Below are positions 35,263 to 43,474 of a DNA stretch of 64,000 bases, in pieces. The stretch comes from Mycolicibacter terrae. Lineage in GTDB: Bacteria; Actinomycetota; Actinomycetes; Mycobacteriales; Mycobacteriaceae. The stretch is taken from assembly GCF_010727125.1 (NCBI RefSeq), contig NZ_AP022564.1, positions 3,472,001 through 3,536,000 of the forward strand. Direction: 5' to 3'. Under the pieces are notes generated by a model. That model ran no database searches and was not told where the DNA came from. It saw nothing but the letters and a program-made list of their open reading frames with translations. Numbering within the stretch: the stretch's first letter is position 1; the number at the start of each line of letters is the position of its first letter. The position numbers were made by a program, and so were the translations under genes.

Positions 35263-36036
35263 ATGCAGGTGGCGATCGTGACCGGCGCCAGCAGTGGAAT
35301 CGGATTCGGCTGCGCCACAAAGCTTGCCGAGGACGGCGTGGCGGTGCTGGCCACCGGCCGTGACGAGGGGCGACTCGCGGCTCTGGCGGCCGAGGTCGCC
35401 GATGGGGATCGCATCGCCACCCTGGCCGTCGACCTGACGCAGGACGTGGCTCCCGCGCAGATCATCGACGCCGCACTGGCCCGCTGGGGCCGGGTGGACT
35501 ACCTGATCAACAATGCCGGCGTCGGCAGCCCCAAACCGTTGCACGAGACCGACGACGAAACCTTGGACCAATTCCTGAATCTGATGCTGCGGGCGCCGTT
35601 CCGGCTGGCGCGAGACGTGCTGCCGCACCTGCGCCCCGGGTCGGCGATCATCAACGTCACCTCCACCTTCGCGGTGGTCGGCGGCCTGCGCGGCGGAGCG
35701 TACTCCGCGGCCAAGGGCGGCCTGACCGCGCTGACCACCCACATCGCCTGCCAGTACGGCGCACAGGGCATCCGGTGCAACGCGGTGGCGCCCGGGGTCA
35801 CCGTGACGCCCATGGTCGAAAAGCGCCTCGACGACCCGCGATTCCGCAAGATCAACACCGAGATGACGCCCTACCCGCGGCTGGGGCGGGTAGCCGACAT
35901 CGCCAATACCGTCGCCTTTTTGTGCTCGGAAGCCGGCGCATTCATCAACGGCCAGACCATCGTGGTCGACGGCGGCTGGAGCTCGACCAAATATCTCTCG
36001 GAGTTCGGGCTGGACTCCCACTGGGTGCGGCCGTGA
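35263..36036 (+). CDS. short-chain dehydrogenase/reductase
   Basis: 257 residues. NAD(P) motif TGASSGIGFGCA at residues ~7-18, NNAGVGS, catalytic Ser in INVTSTFAVVGG and YxxxK in YSAAKGG; the C terminus is the normal GQTIVVDGGWSS. A classical SDR that oxidises a secondary alcohol or reduces a ketone, probably a 3-hydroxyacyl-CoA or a ring hydroxyl. Its stop overlaps the start of the next acyl-CoA synthetase (GTGA). Confidence 0.92.
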   Translation: MQVAIVTGASSGIGFGCATKLAEDGVAVLATGRDEGRLAALAAEVADGDRIATLAVDLTQDVAPAQIIDAALARWGRVDYLINNAGVGSPKPLHETDDETLDQFLNLMLRAPFRLARDVLPHLRPGSAIINVTSTFAVVGGLRGGAYSAAKGGLTALTTHIACQYGAQGIRCNAVAPGVTVTPMVEKRLDDPRFRKINTEMTPYPRLGRVADIANTVAFLCSEAGAFINGQTIVVDGGWSSTKYLSEFGLDSHWVRP

Positions 36037-37502
36037 ATCTGTTCACCTGCCTGGATCAGGCCGCGGTCCGATTCGGCGAGCGAGGAGCGGTGTATCACGG
36101 TGAGCGCCAACTGCATACCTGGGCCGAGCTGGCAGATCGCGCCCTGCGCCTGGCGGCATCGTTGCGCGGGGCGGTGCGGCCCGGCGCGCGGATCGCGATC
36201 GCCAGCGAGAACCGGCCCGAGATCATCGAGCTGATGTTCGCCACCTGGGCGGCCGATTGCGTCGTCGTCCCGCTCAACTACAAGCTGCACCCGCGGGAGA
36301 TGGCCCAGATCATCTCCGACGCCGGGGCGAGCCGGGTCTTCGCCTCCCCGACGCTGACACCCGACCTGGCAGCGGCAGTCGACACCCCGGTCGAAACCCT
36401 CGGCGGCGCGACGTATCTGGAGCGACTCCACAACGAGCCGTGCACATCACCCGACCCGGATCCGGATCGGCTGGCGTGGCTGTTCTACACCAGCGGCACC
36501 ACCGGACGCTCGAAGGGCGCGATGCTGACCCACCGCAACCTGATGGCGATGACGGTGGCGCACCTTGCCGACCTCGACGACCCCGACGCCGACTGCAGCC
36601 TGATCCACGGCGCCCCGATGTCGCACGGATCCGGGCTGTACATCGCGCCGTACGTGCTGCGCGGGGCCCGGCAGGTGGTGCCGGCGTCGGGCTCGTTCGA
36701 CGCCGACGAATTCCTCGACCTGTGCGGGCACCATCGCGGCGCCACCGCATTTCTGGCGCCGACCATGGTGGCACGCCTGGTCAGAACCGGACGCGAGCGC
36801 CCGGCCCACCTGCGCGCCATCATCTACGGCGGCGGCCCGATGTACCTCGGGGACCTCAAGCGTGCGCTGGCCGCGTTCGGGCCGGTGTTCGCCCAGCTCT
36901 ACGGCCAGGGCGAGGCGCCGATGACCATCACCGGCCTGAGCCGCGCCGACCATTCCGGTGACGACGCGATCCTGGCTTCGGTGGGCCGGCCGCGCTCCGG
37001 TGTGGAGGTGGCGGTGTTGCGCGAGGACGGCACGCCCGCCCCGGCCGGCGAGGTCGGCGAGATCGTCTGCCGCGGCGACGTGGTGATGGCCGGGTACTGG
37101 AACAACCCGGGCGCGACCGCCGAGGCCATCAACGAGGACGGCTGGCTGTTCACCGGCGACCAGGGTTCCTTCGACGACCGCGGCTACCTCACCTTGCGGG
37201 ACCGCTCGAAGGACGTGGTGATCAGCGGTGGCAGCAACATCTATCCCCGCGAGGTCGAGGAGGCGCTGCTGGACCATCCCGGGGTCTCCGAAGCCGGTGT
37301 GGTGGGCGCGCCGGATCCCGAGTGGGGCGAGATCGTGGTCGCGTTCATCGTCGGCGATGCCTCCATCGCCGAGCTGGACGCCCATCTGCTGCAACGCATC
37401 GCCCGGTTCAAGCGCCCGAAACGCTACGAGTTCGTCGACGCGTTGCCCAAGAACAGCTACGGCAAGGTGCTCAAACGGGAGCTGCGCGCCCAGCTGGGCT
37501 GA
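36033..37502 (+). CDS. acyl-CoA synthetase (AMP-binding enzyme)
   Basis: 489 residues from a GTG overlapping the SDR stop. P-loop LFYTSGTTGRSKGAMLTH (~148-165), QLYGQGEAPMTITGLS (a YGQxE variant of the aromatic motif), hinge YLTLRDRSKDVVISGGSNIYP and catalytic Lys in PKNSYGKVLKREL. Second ligase of the operon; two ligases with different active-site motifs suggest two chemically distinct acids, or early and late intermediates. Confidence 0.92.
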   Translation: MNLFTCLDQAAVRFGERGAVYHGERQLHTWAELADRALRLAASLRGAVRPGARIAIASENRPEIIELMFATWAADCVVVPLNYKLHPREMAQIISDAGASRVFASPTLTPDLAAAVDTPVETLGGATYLERLHNEPCTSPDPDPDRLAWLFYTSGTTGRSKGAMLTHRNLMAMTVAHLADLDDPDADCSLIHGAPMSHGSGLYIAPYVLRGARQVVPASGSFDADEFLDLCGHHRGATAFLAPTMVARLVRTGRERPAHLRAIIYGGGPMYLGDLKRALAAFGPVFAQLYGQGEAPMTITGLSRADHSGDDAILASVGRPRSGVEVAVLREDGTPAPAGEVGEIVCRGDVVMAGYWNNPGATAEAINEDGWLFTGDQGSFDDRGYLTLRDRSKDVVISGGSNIYPREVEEALLDHPGVSEAGVVGAPDPEWGEIVVAFIVGDASIAELDAHLLQRIARFKRPKRYEFVDALPKNSYGKVLKRELRAQLG

Positions 37503-37510
37503 GTTCGGGT

Positions 37511-37570
37511 CGCGAGATTGCACTCACGCACGCAAAAGTGGCGAACGACGTGCGTGGTTGCAATCTCGCG
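37511..37570. terminator. long bidirectional hairpin between convergent genes
   Basis: Arms CGCGAGATTGCA-CT-CACGCACG (37511-37532) and CGTGCGTG-GT-TGCAATCTCGCG (37549-37570): 22 positions with one mismatch and one G-U, loop of 16 bases. It lies in the 87-base gap between the convergent acyl-CoA synthetase and echA genes. Possible Rho-independent-like terminator or dispersed intergenic repeat. Confidence 0.55.
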
Positions 37571-37589
37571 GCGGAATGAAGGCCCCGGC

Positions 37590-38372
37590 TTATTCGACCT
37601 TCGTCTTCATCTGGTCGAGGTTGACCAGCACCGGCCACCCGCACACCGACAGCGCATTGCCGTGTCCGGTTTCGTGGATGTCGAACGCCGACTGGATCGC
37701 CGAGTGGAAGCCCTGCACGTCGAGGGTCTGATTGACCGCGCGCTTAGCCTGCCGCAGCGCAAATGACGGCATGGTGGCGATGTGCTCGGCGAGCCGGCGG
37801 GTCTCGGCGTCCAGCTGGTCGCGCGGCACCACCCGGTTGACCATGCCGGTCTGCTCGGCTTCCTGCGCGGTCATCGCGCGGCCGGTGAACAGCAACTCCT
37901 TGGCTTTACGCGGTCCCAGTTCCCAGGTGTGCCCGTGATATTCGACGCCACCGATACCCATCAGCACGACCGGATCGGAGAATTGGGCGTCGTCGGCGGC
38001 GATGATCAGATCGCACGGCCAGCACAGCATCAACCCCCCGGAGATACACCGGCCCTGCACCGCGGCGATGGAGGGCTTGGGCACGTTGCGCCACCGCAGG
38101 GTGTACTCCAGGTAGCGCTTGCACTCGTGTTGGTAAATGAACTCCAGGGTGATCTTGTCGGGCACCGGGCCACCGCCCTTGAGATCGTGGCCGGCCGAGA
38201 AGTGTTTGCCGTTGGCCCGTACCACGATGACAGCGACGTCGTCGTCGTCGGCGGCACGCGTCCAGGCCGCGTCGAGCTCGTCGAGCAGCTCGGGGTTCTG
38301 GGCGTTGGCCGCCTCGGGACGGTTCAGGGTGATGGTCGCGATCTTCTCGGCGACCTCGTAATCGATGTACAT
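37590..38372 (-). CDS. enoyl-CoA hydratase family protein
   Basis: 260 residues. ITLNRPEAANAQNPELLDELD at the N terminus, oxyanion HFSAGHDLKGG (~57-67), and ISGGLMLCWPCDLIIAADDAQFSDPVVLMGIGGVEYHGHTWELGPRKAKELL. The first Glu position is Met/Leu and the second Gly-Val-Glu, so it differs from a classical hydratase; this subtype (short ECH with GHDLKG) is frequent in mycobacteria and of uncertain reaction. Single-gene unit, divergent from the TetR gene; an island operator lies 70 bases upstream. Confidence 0.88.
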   Translation of the reverse strand: MYIDYEVAEKIATITLNRPEAANAQNPELLDELDAAWTRAADDDDVAVIVVRANGKHFSAGHDLKGGGPVPDKITLEFIYQHECKRYLEYTLRWRNVPKPSIAAVQGRCISGGLMLCWPCDLIIAADDAQFSDPVVLMGIGGVEYHGHTWELGPRKAKELLFTGRAMTAQEAEQTGMVNRVVPRDQLDAETRRLAEHIATMPSFALRQAKRAVNQTLDVQGFHSAIQSAFDIHETGHGNALSVCGWPVLVNLDQMKTKVE

Positions 38373-38441
38373 GGACGTCCTTGTCAGTTGCGGGATCGGC
38401 GCCGGTCTAACCGACGGCTTCCGGCTGCGTCGGCAAAGCGG

Positions 38442-38456
38442 GAGAAGCCGCTTCTC
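38442..38456. promoter_or_regulatory. island operator motif, copy 3
   Basis: GAGAAG-CCG-CTTCTC, a perfect 6-3-6 palindrome in the divergent spacer between echA (38372) and the TetR gene (38582). Both halves differ from consensus at the inner base only, symmetrically. Confidence 0.55.
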
Positions 38457-38581
38457 ATTCTAGGAAAGTTACCATCTTCTACACCGGTACGGCAGCGCCC
38501 CGATCGGCGCCGTCGCCATGGCCACATTCTCCGGTAGGGTGCATTCGTGTTCTCCCAAAAAGGCAACCTCCGGAGCCGCTG

Positions 38582-39232
38582 GTGAGCAACCCCGAAGAGG
38601 AGCCGGTCTGGAAGCAGCGGGCAGTCGAACGGTCGATCAAGACCGCGCGACTGCGGGCCGCCCAGCGCGTTCAGCGCTTTCTGGACGCGGCCCAGGCCAT
38701 CATCATCGAGAAGGGCAGCACCGACTTCACCGTCCAGGAGGTCGTCGAGCGCTCACGGCAGTCGCTGCGCAGCTTCTACCTGCAATTCAACGGTAAACAC
38801 GAACTGCTGCTGGCGCTGTTCGAGGATGCCCTGAGCCGGACCGCCGACCAGATCCGGGCCGCCACCGAGGACAAGACCAAGCCGCTGGAACGGCTCAAAG
38901 TGGCCGTCGAGCTGCTCTTCGAGCTCTCCCGGCCGGACCCGTCGGCCAAGCGCCCGCTGTTCACCGATTTCGCGCCGCGGCTGCTGGTCTCGCACCCCAC
39001 CGAGGTCAGAGTCGCCTTCACCCCGTTGCTGGCCCTGCTCACCGAGCTGATGGAGGCCGCCGACGAGGCCGGCGAGCTGCGACCCGGAGTCAACGCCCGG
39101 CGCATGGCGGCGATGACCATGCAGACCGTCATGTTCGTGGCGCAGTCCAGCGCCGACTCCGACGAACCGGGCACCCACCCGATCAAGGCCGACGAGGTCT
39201 GGGACTTCTGCGCCCACGGCCTCGCCGACTGA
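38582..39232 (+). CDS. TetR family transcriptional regulator, candidate controller of the island
   Basis: 216 residues from GTG. A basic N-terminal arm (KQRAVERSIKTARLRAAQRVQRF) precedes the HTH (AAQAIIIEKGSTDFTVQEVVERSRQSLRSFYLQFNGKHELL pattern, residues ~35-80), with recognition helix around RSRQSLRSFYLQF; the ligand domain follows. Monocistronic, followed by a short GC hairpin. An island operator lies 126 bases upstream of its start, so the protein is the most economical candidate for binding that motif; this is inference. Confidence 0.88.
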   Translation: MSNPEEEPVWKQRAVERSIKTARLRAAQRVQRFLDAAQAIIIEKGSTDFTVQEVVERSRQSLRSFYLQFNGKHELLLALFEDALSRTADQIRAATEDKTKPLERLKVAVELLFELSRPDPSAKRPLFTDFAPRLLVSHPTEVRVAFTPLLALLTELMEAADEAGELRPGVNARRMAAMTMQTVMFVAQSSADSDEPGTHPIKADEVWDFCAHGLAD

Positions 39233-39249
39233 TCTCCCCCTCCCCCGTT

Positions 39250-39263
39250 CCCCGCGAGCGGGG
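39250..39263 (+). terminator. short GC hairpin after the TetR gene
   Basis: CCCCGC-GA-GCGGGG, 18 bases after the stop at 39232; no U-run. Confidence 0.35.
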
Positions 39264-39277
39264 GTCCCGTTATCTCG

Positions 39278-39335
39278 CGAGCGTGCGCGTCTGTCCGCGA
39301 CACGCCGCGTGAATACGTGCATCTGCGCACGCTCG
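39278..39335. repeat. intergenic inverted repeat
   Basis: CGAGCGTGCGC (39278-39288) and GCGCACGCTCG (39325-39335), perfect 11-bp arms around a 36-base centre. It shares the CTCGCGA and GTGCG elements with the hairpin at 37511-37570 and may belong to the same dispersed repeat family. The 233-base spacer 39233-39465 holds no gene. Confidence 0.4.
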
Positions 39336-39413
39336 TCGGACCCGGGACAAACGGTCACACGACCGATCCGCCCGATCCCGGCTTCCATTCCCGTAGGCAC
39401 ATATGCTCTAATC

Positions 39414-39428
39414 GAGAATGTGATTTCC
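39414..39428. promoter_or_regulatory. island operator motif, copy 4 (degenerate right half)
   Basis: GAGAAT-GTG-ATTTCC, 38 bases before the start of the DUF35 gene. Left half perfect, right half 4 of 6. Confidence 0.4.
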
Positions 39429-39465
39429 ACACGGTGTATGCGCACTTCGCCGGCGGGCCTCGCCG

Positions 39466-39882
39466 ATGCGTAAAGTCCTCGCTCCCGACGTCACAAACTG
39501 GCCCGACGAGAACCCGGCGCTGATCGGTAGTCAATGCGACGACTGCGAGGCCACCGTGTGGCCCCGACAGGACCATTGCCCGCACTGCAGTGGCCCGCGG
39601 ATGCGCGATCTGCTGCTGCCCCGACGGGGCACGTTGGAAGCCTGGACGACCCAGGGCTTCGTACCGAAGTTGCCCTATGCCGGAGGCGAGTCCGCCGAGG
39701 GCTTCGCGCCGTTCGGGGTCGGACTGGTGCGGCTCGGCGATGTGATCAAGGTCGAGGCCCGCCTGACCGAATCCGATCCCGCCAAGCTGCAGTTCGGGAT
39801 GGGCGTCGAATTGACCATGGTGCCGTTCTATGTCGACGACGACGGAACCGAGATCCTCACCTGGGCCTTCCAGCCCGTCTAA
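39466..39882 (+). CDS. DUF35/OB-fold zinc-ribbon acyl-CoA-binding protein (ChsH2-DUF35 like)
   Basis: 138 residues. The N-terminal zinc ribbon CDDC-x13-CPHC is at about 24-44, followed by an OB-fold with ...FAPFGVGLVRLGDVIKVEARLTE. DUF35 proteins bind acyl-CoA and form tight complexes with non-decarboxylating thiolase-like enzymes; in steroid degradation the ChsH2 DUF35 domain binds the aldolase Ltp2. Here the next gene, 13 bases downstream, encodes exactly such a thiolase-like protein, so a complex is predicted. Confidence 0.88.
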   Translation: MRKVLAPDVTNWPDENPALIGSQCDDCEATVWPRQDHCPHCSGPRMRDLLLPRRGTLEAWTTQGFVPKLPYAGGESAEGFAPFGVGLVRLGDVIKVEARLTESDPAKLQFGMGVELTMVPFYVDDDGTEILTWAFQPV

Positions 39883-39895
39883 GGAGGCCTGGACA

Positions 39896-41050
39896 ATGAC
39901 CGTAGCGAACAATGATGTGGCGATCATCGGCGTCGGCCTGCACCCGTTCGGCCGGTTCGACAAGTCGGCGATGCAGATGGGCGCCGAGGCGATCCACACC
40001 GCCCTGGCCGATGCCGGCGTCGAGTGGCGCGACATCCAGTTCGGGGTCGGCGGCAGCTACGAGATCTCCAATCCTGACGCGGTGACGCGACTGGTGGGGC
40101 TCACCGGCATCCCGTTCACCAATGTGTTCAACGCCTGCGCGACTGCGGCGACCGCCACTCAGGTCTGTGCCGACAACATCCGCTCCGGCAAATACGACAT
40201 CGGCATCGCAATCGGCATGGACAAACACCCGCGCGGGGCGTTCACCGACGATCCGGCCAAGCTGGCGCTGCCGGCCTGGTACGCCGAGAACGGGCAGTTC
40301 GTCACCACCAAGTTCTTCGGCATGAAGGCCAACCGCTACCTGCACGATCACGGCATCTCCCAGCAGACGCTGGCCAAGGTCGCCGCCAAGAACTTCCGCA
40401 ACGGAGCCCTGAACCCGAATGCCTTCCGGCGCAAGCCGATGTCCGAGGACGCCATCCTCAATTCGACGGTGCTCAACTACCCGCTGACGCAGTACATGTT
40501 CTGCGCGCCGGATGAGGGCGCCGCCGCGATCGTCATGTGCCGCGGCGACATCGCCCACCGCTACACCGACAAGCCGGTGTATCTGAAGGCGACCGAGATC
40601 CGGACCCGCACCTACGGCGCCTACGAGGTGCACGGGACGTCGGCTCCGATCGAGGAGGACGTCGCGCCCACGGTGTATGCGGCGCGCGCCGCCTTCGAAA
40701 TCGCCGGTGTGGCACCCGAAGACGTCGACGTGGTACAGCTGCAGGACACCGACGCCGGTGCCGAGGTGATCCACATGGCCGAGTGCGGCTTCTGCGCCGA
40801 CGGCGACCAGGAGAAGCTGCTCGCCGACGGCGCAACCGAGATCTCCGGGTCGCTTCCGGTCAACACCGACGGCGGGCTGATCGCCAACGGCGAGCCGATC
40901 GGCGCCTCGGGGCTGCGCCAGTTGCATGAGCTGGTGCTGCAGTTGCGCGGACAGGCCGGTGAGCGTCAGGTGCCGGGCGAACCCAAGGTCGGTTTCGCCC
41001 AGGTCTACGGCGCGCCTGGGACGGCGTCGGCGAGCATCGTCACGGTGTGA
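39896..41050 (+). CDS. thiolase-like (Ltp2/SCP-x type) enzyme, probable side-chain aldolase
   Basis: 384 residues; ATG with AAGGAGG 8 bases upstream. Thiolase fold with Cys81 kept in NACATAATATQVC, but the thiolase His motif GHPxGASG is GEPIGASG (Glu333) and the second Cys is replaced by Tyr371 in QVYGAPGTASASI. These changes are typical of the Ltp2 branch, which performs a retro-aldol cleavage of a tertiary hydroxyacyl-CoA rather than thiolysis. The DUF35 gene just upstream completes the known Ltp2-DUF35 pair. Predicted to remove a C2 or C3 unit from a branched or cyclic acyl-CoA. Confidence 0.85.
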   Translation: MTVANNDVAIIGVGLHPFGRFDKSAMQMGAEAIHTALADAGVEWRDIQFGVGGSYEISNPDAVTRLVGLTGIPFTNVFNACATAATATQVCADNIRSGKYDIGIAIGMDKHPRGAFTDDPAKLALPAWYAENGQFVTTKFFGMKANRYLHDHGISQQTLAKVAAKNFRNGALNPNAFRRKPMSEDAILNSTVLNYPLTQYMFCAPDEGAAAIVMCRGDIAHRYTDKPVYLKATEIRTRTYGAYEVHGTSAPIEEDVAPTVYAARAAFEIAGVAPEDVDVVQLQDTDAGAEVIHMAECGFCADGDQEKLLADGATEISGSLPVNTDGGLIANGEPIGASGLRQLHELVLQLRGQAGERQVPGEPKVGFAQVYGAPGTASASIVTV

Positions 41051-41060
41051 GCCTTCGGCG

Positions 41061-42086
41061 TTAGCCCTCCAGCGTCGGCGGCGGTCGGTAGGCCGGTTCG
41101 TACCCTGCGACGCGAATCGGGCTGCCCACCAACCGGAAATCACCAGCCGTCACGATCGCGTGGGTGTACTCCTTCAGCGCTTCGGGAAGCGTGCGCACGG
41201 CGGCGGCCGGGATGCCCAGCGGCCGCAACCGCCGCTCCCAGCCGGCCGCAGTGTCGGCGGCCAGCGCGACGGTGACGACGGAGAGCACCTCCTCGCGGCG
41301 GGACACCCGCTCGGCCATGGTCGCGAAGCCGTCGATGCCCGCCTCCGCGGCGAAGGCCTTCCAGAACCCGTCATGGGTGACAAACAGCGCCAGATAACCC
41401 TCAGCTGTCGGAAACAGCTGAGCCGGAACGTAGTACGAGTGCGCGCCGTGCGGAAACCGTTGCGGTTCGATGCCGTCGTTGAGGTAGGCCGACGCCCGGT
41501 AGTTCAGTTGGGACAGCATCACATCCAGCAGTGATACCTCGACCTGGCCGCCGCGGCCACTGACGATCTGCGCGAGCAGGCCGAGCGCGGCCGCCAGCCC
41601 GGTGGAGTTGTCGGCCGAGGAGTACCCCGGCAGCGTCGGCGGGCCGGCCGGGTCGCCGGTCATCGCGGCGATTCCGGTGGCGGCCTGGATCACGTAGTCG
41701 AAGGCCGGTTCGTCGCCGCCGTCCAGCCCGAACCCGGTCAGCGCGACGCAGACGATGCGCGAATTGAAACGCGACAGTGCCGAGTAAGTGAGGCCGAGCT
41801 TGCGGATCACCGAGGGCTTCATATTCACCAGCAGCGCATGGGATTCGGCGACCAGCTCCCCCAGCCGGGCCTGCCCGGACTCCGAGGTCAGGTCCAGGCA
41901 GATGCTGCGCTTGTTGCGGTTGAGGCTGGCGAAGTAGCTGGGGCCGACCTCACGGGAGATCTCCCCGCCCGGCGGCTCGATCTTGATGACCTCGGCGCCG
42001 AGGTCGGCCAGCAGCATGGTCGCGTACGGACCGGCGAGCATCACTCCCACTTCGAGGATGCGGATTCCGGCAAGCGGTCCGCTCAC
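41061..42086 (-). CDS. CaiB/BaiF-family CoA-transferase (short form)
   Basis: 341 residues, ~50 shorter than usual at the C terminus. LAGIRILEVGVMLAGPYATMLLADLGAEVIKIEPPGGE opens the protein; the catalytic Asp is in FDYVIQAATGIAAMTGDP (~130-147). Tail ends shortly after the small-domain helices. Starts directly (gap of 0) after the LLM stop, so cotranscribed with LLM, B12 subunit and mutase. A 2-methylacyl-CoA racemase or a CoA-transferase are both possible. Confidence 0.88.
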   Translation of the reverse strand: MSGPLAGIRILEVGVMLAGPYATMLLADLGAEVIKIEPPGGEISREVGPSYFASLNRNKRSICLDLTSESGQARLGELVAESHALLVNMKPSVIRKLGLTYSALSRFNSRIVCVALTGFGLDGGDEPAFDYVIQAATGIAAMTGDPAGPPTLPGYSSADNSTGLAAALGLLAQIVSGRGGQVEVSLLDVMLSQLNYRASAYLNDGIEPQRFPHGAHSYYVPAQLFPTAEGYLALFVTHDGFWKAFAAEAGIDGFATMAERVSRREEVLSVVTVALAADTAAGWERRLRPLGIPAAAVRTLPEALKEYTHAIVTAGDFRLVGSPIRVAGYEPAYRPPPTLEG

Positions 42087-43040
42087 CTAGACGGCCTTGG
42101 CTAGTTCGGCGATCACCTCGCGGGTGCGGTACTTCGATGCGACCAGTTCGTCGCGGTTCTCACCGATCGGCAGCAGCCGCACCGACAGGTCGGTCACCCC
42201 GGCATCGGCGAACTGCTTGAACCGCTTCAGGATTGACTCTTCATCACCGGCGGCGCACAAATCGCCGACATCACGGGCGGAACCGCGGTCGAGCAGGCGC
42301 TGGTAGTTGGGCGAGGTCTCGGCCTCGGCCAAGATCCGGTTGGCACGCTCCTTGGCGGCCTCGATCTCGGAGTTGGCGCACAGCGTGACCGGGATACCGG
42401 CGACGATGCGCGGTGCGGGCTTGCCCGCTTGCGCGGCGGCCTTGTTGATCTTCGGCGCGATGTGCTCGGCGATCGCCTTCTCGTCGGCCATCCACAGCGA
42501 CGTGCCGTCGGCGTGTTCGCCGGCGATCTGCAGCATCACCGGCCCCAGCGCGGCCACCAGAACCGGCATCGGCGAGACCGCCCCGAGCGCGGTCGGGTTG
42601 TGCACGGTGAAGTTGTCGTTCTCGACGTCCACCGGTCCCGGGCCGGCCAGCGCGGCGTTGAGCACCTGCAGGTAGTCGCGGGTGTAGGCGGCAGGCTTGT
42701 CGTAAGGCAGGCCGAGCATGTCCCGGATGATCCAGTGGTGTGACGGCCCGACACCCAGCGCCAGGCGACCAGCCGAAATGGCATGTACCGAAAGCGCCTG
42801 GCGGGCAAGCGCAATCGGGTGCTGGGCCTGCAGTGGCACCACGGCGGTGCCCAGCTCGATCCGGCTGCTGTGCGAGGCCATCAGCGCCACCATGCTCAGC
42901 AGGTCGAAATCGTCGGGCACCTGCGGCATCCACGCGGTGGCCAGGCCCGCCGAGTCGGCCCATTCGATGTCGGCGATCAGTTTGGCGACCTTGCGCGCCA
43001 TGTCGCCGCGCTCGGCCCCGATCATCACCCCAAGTCGCAT
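42087..43040 (-). CDS. LLM-class F420-dependent oxidoreductase (TIGR03564-like)
   Basis: 317 residues of a luciferase-like TIM barrel: MRLGVMIGAERGDMARKVAKL, TAWMPQVPDDFDLLSMVALMA, RIELGTAVVPLQAQHPIALARQALSVHAISAGRLALGVGPSH and LGPVMLQIAGEHADGT. The strand-1 and strand-3 motifs fit mycobacterial F420-dependent LLM enzymes rather than FMN monooxygenases. Substrate unknown; in the B12-mutase operon it may reduce or oxidise a pathway carbonyl or alkene. 2 bases separate it from the B12-binding gene. Confidence 0.88.
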   Translation of the reverse strand: MRLGVMIGAERGDMARKVAKLIADIEWADSAGLATAWMPQVPDDFDLLSMVALMASHSSRIELGTAVVPLQAQHPIALARQALSVHAISAGRLALGVGPSHHWIIRDMLGLPYDKPAAYTRDYLQVLNAALAGPGPVDVENDNFTVHNPTALGAVSPMPVLVAALGPVMLQIAGEHADGTSLWMADEKAIAEHIAPKINKAAAQAGKPAPRIVAGIPVTLCANSEIEAAKERANRILAEAETSPNYQRLLDRGSARDVGDLCAAGDEESILKRFKQFADAGVTDLSVRLLPIGENRDELVASKYRTREVIAELAKAV

Positions 43041-43042
43041 GA

Positions 43043-43474
43043 TCAGTTCGCCTCCGCCTGACCGATGACCTGCCGGACCCCGGTGACCAGATCGTCCAAC
43101 GAGGTCCCGGTGGGAAACACCGCCGCCGCGCCGAGCGACAACAGCTTGGCGACGTCGGACTGCGGGATGGTCCCGCCGACCACCACCGCGATGTCTCCGC
43201 CATCCGCGGCGCGCAGCGCCTCGACGATACGGGCGGTCAGCGCGACGTGGGCGCCGGACAGAATGCTCAGCCCGACCACCGCGACGTCCTCCTGCAGGGC
43301 GGTGGCGACGATGTCCTCGACCCGTTGGCGGATACCGGTGTAGATGACCTCGAAGCCGGCGTCACGCAGGGTCCGCGCGACGATCTTGGCGCCGCGGTCG
43401 TGGCCGTCCAGGCCGGGCTTGGCGACCAGCACCCGGGCCGGCAGCGGCGAAGAAGAGGCGAGCGGAGAAGTCAT
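43043..43474 (-). CDS. cobalamin-binding subunit of acyl-CoA mutase (small chain)
   Basis: 143 residues, B12-binding Rossmann-like domain with the DxHxxG...GG pattern: KPGLDGHDRGAKIVARTLRDAGFEVIYTG (about 19-48), GLSILSGAHV (~73-82) and VVGGTIPQSD (~101-110). His in DGHDRG is the lower axial cobalt ligand. Overlaps the last base of the large-chain stop. The split large/small layout is that of isobutyryl-CoA, 2-hydroxyisobutyryl-CoA and some methylmalonyl-CoA mutases. Confidence 0.93.
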   Translation of the reverse strand: MTSPLASSSPLPARVLVAKPGLDGHDRGAKIVARTLRDAGFEVIYTGIRQRVEDIVATALQEDVAVVGLSILSGAHVALTARIVEALRAADGGDIAVVVGGTIPQSDVAKLLSLGAAAVFPTGTSLDDLVTGVRQVIGQAEAN

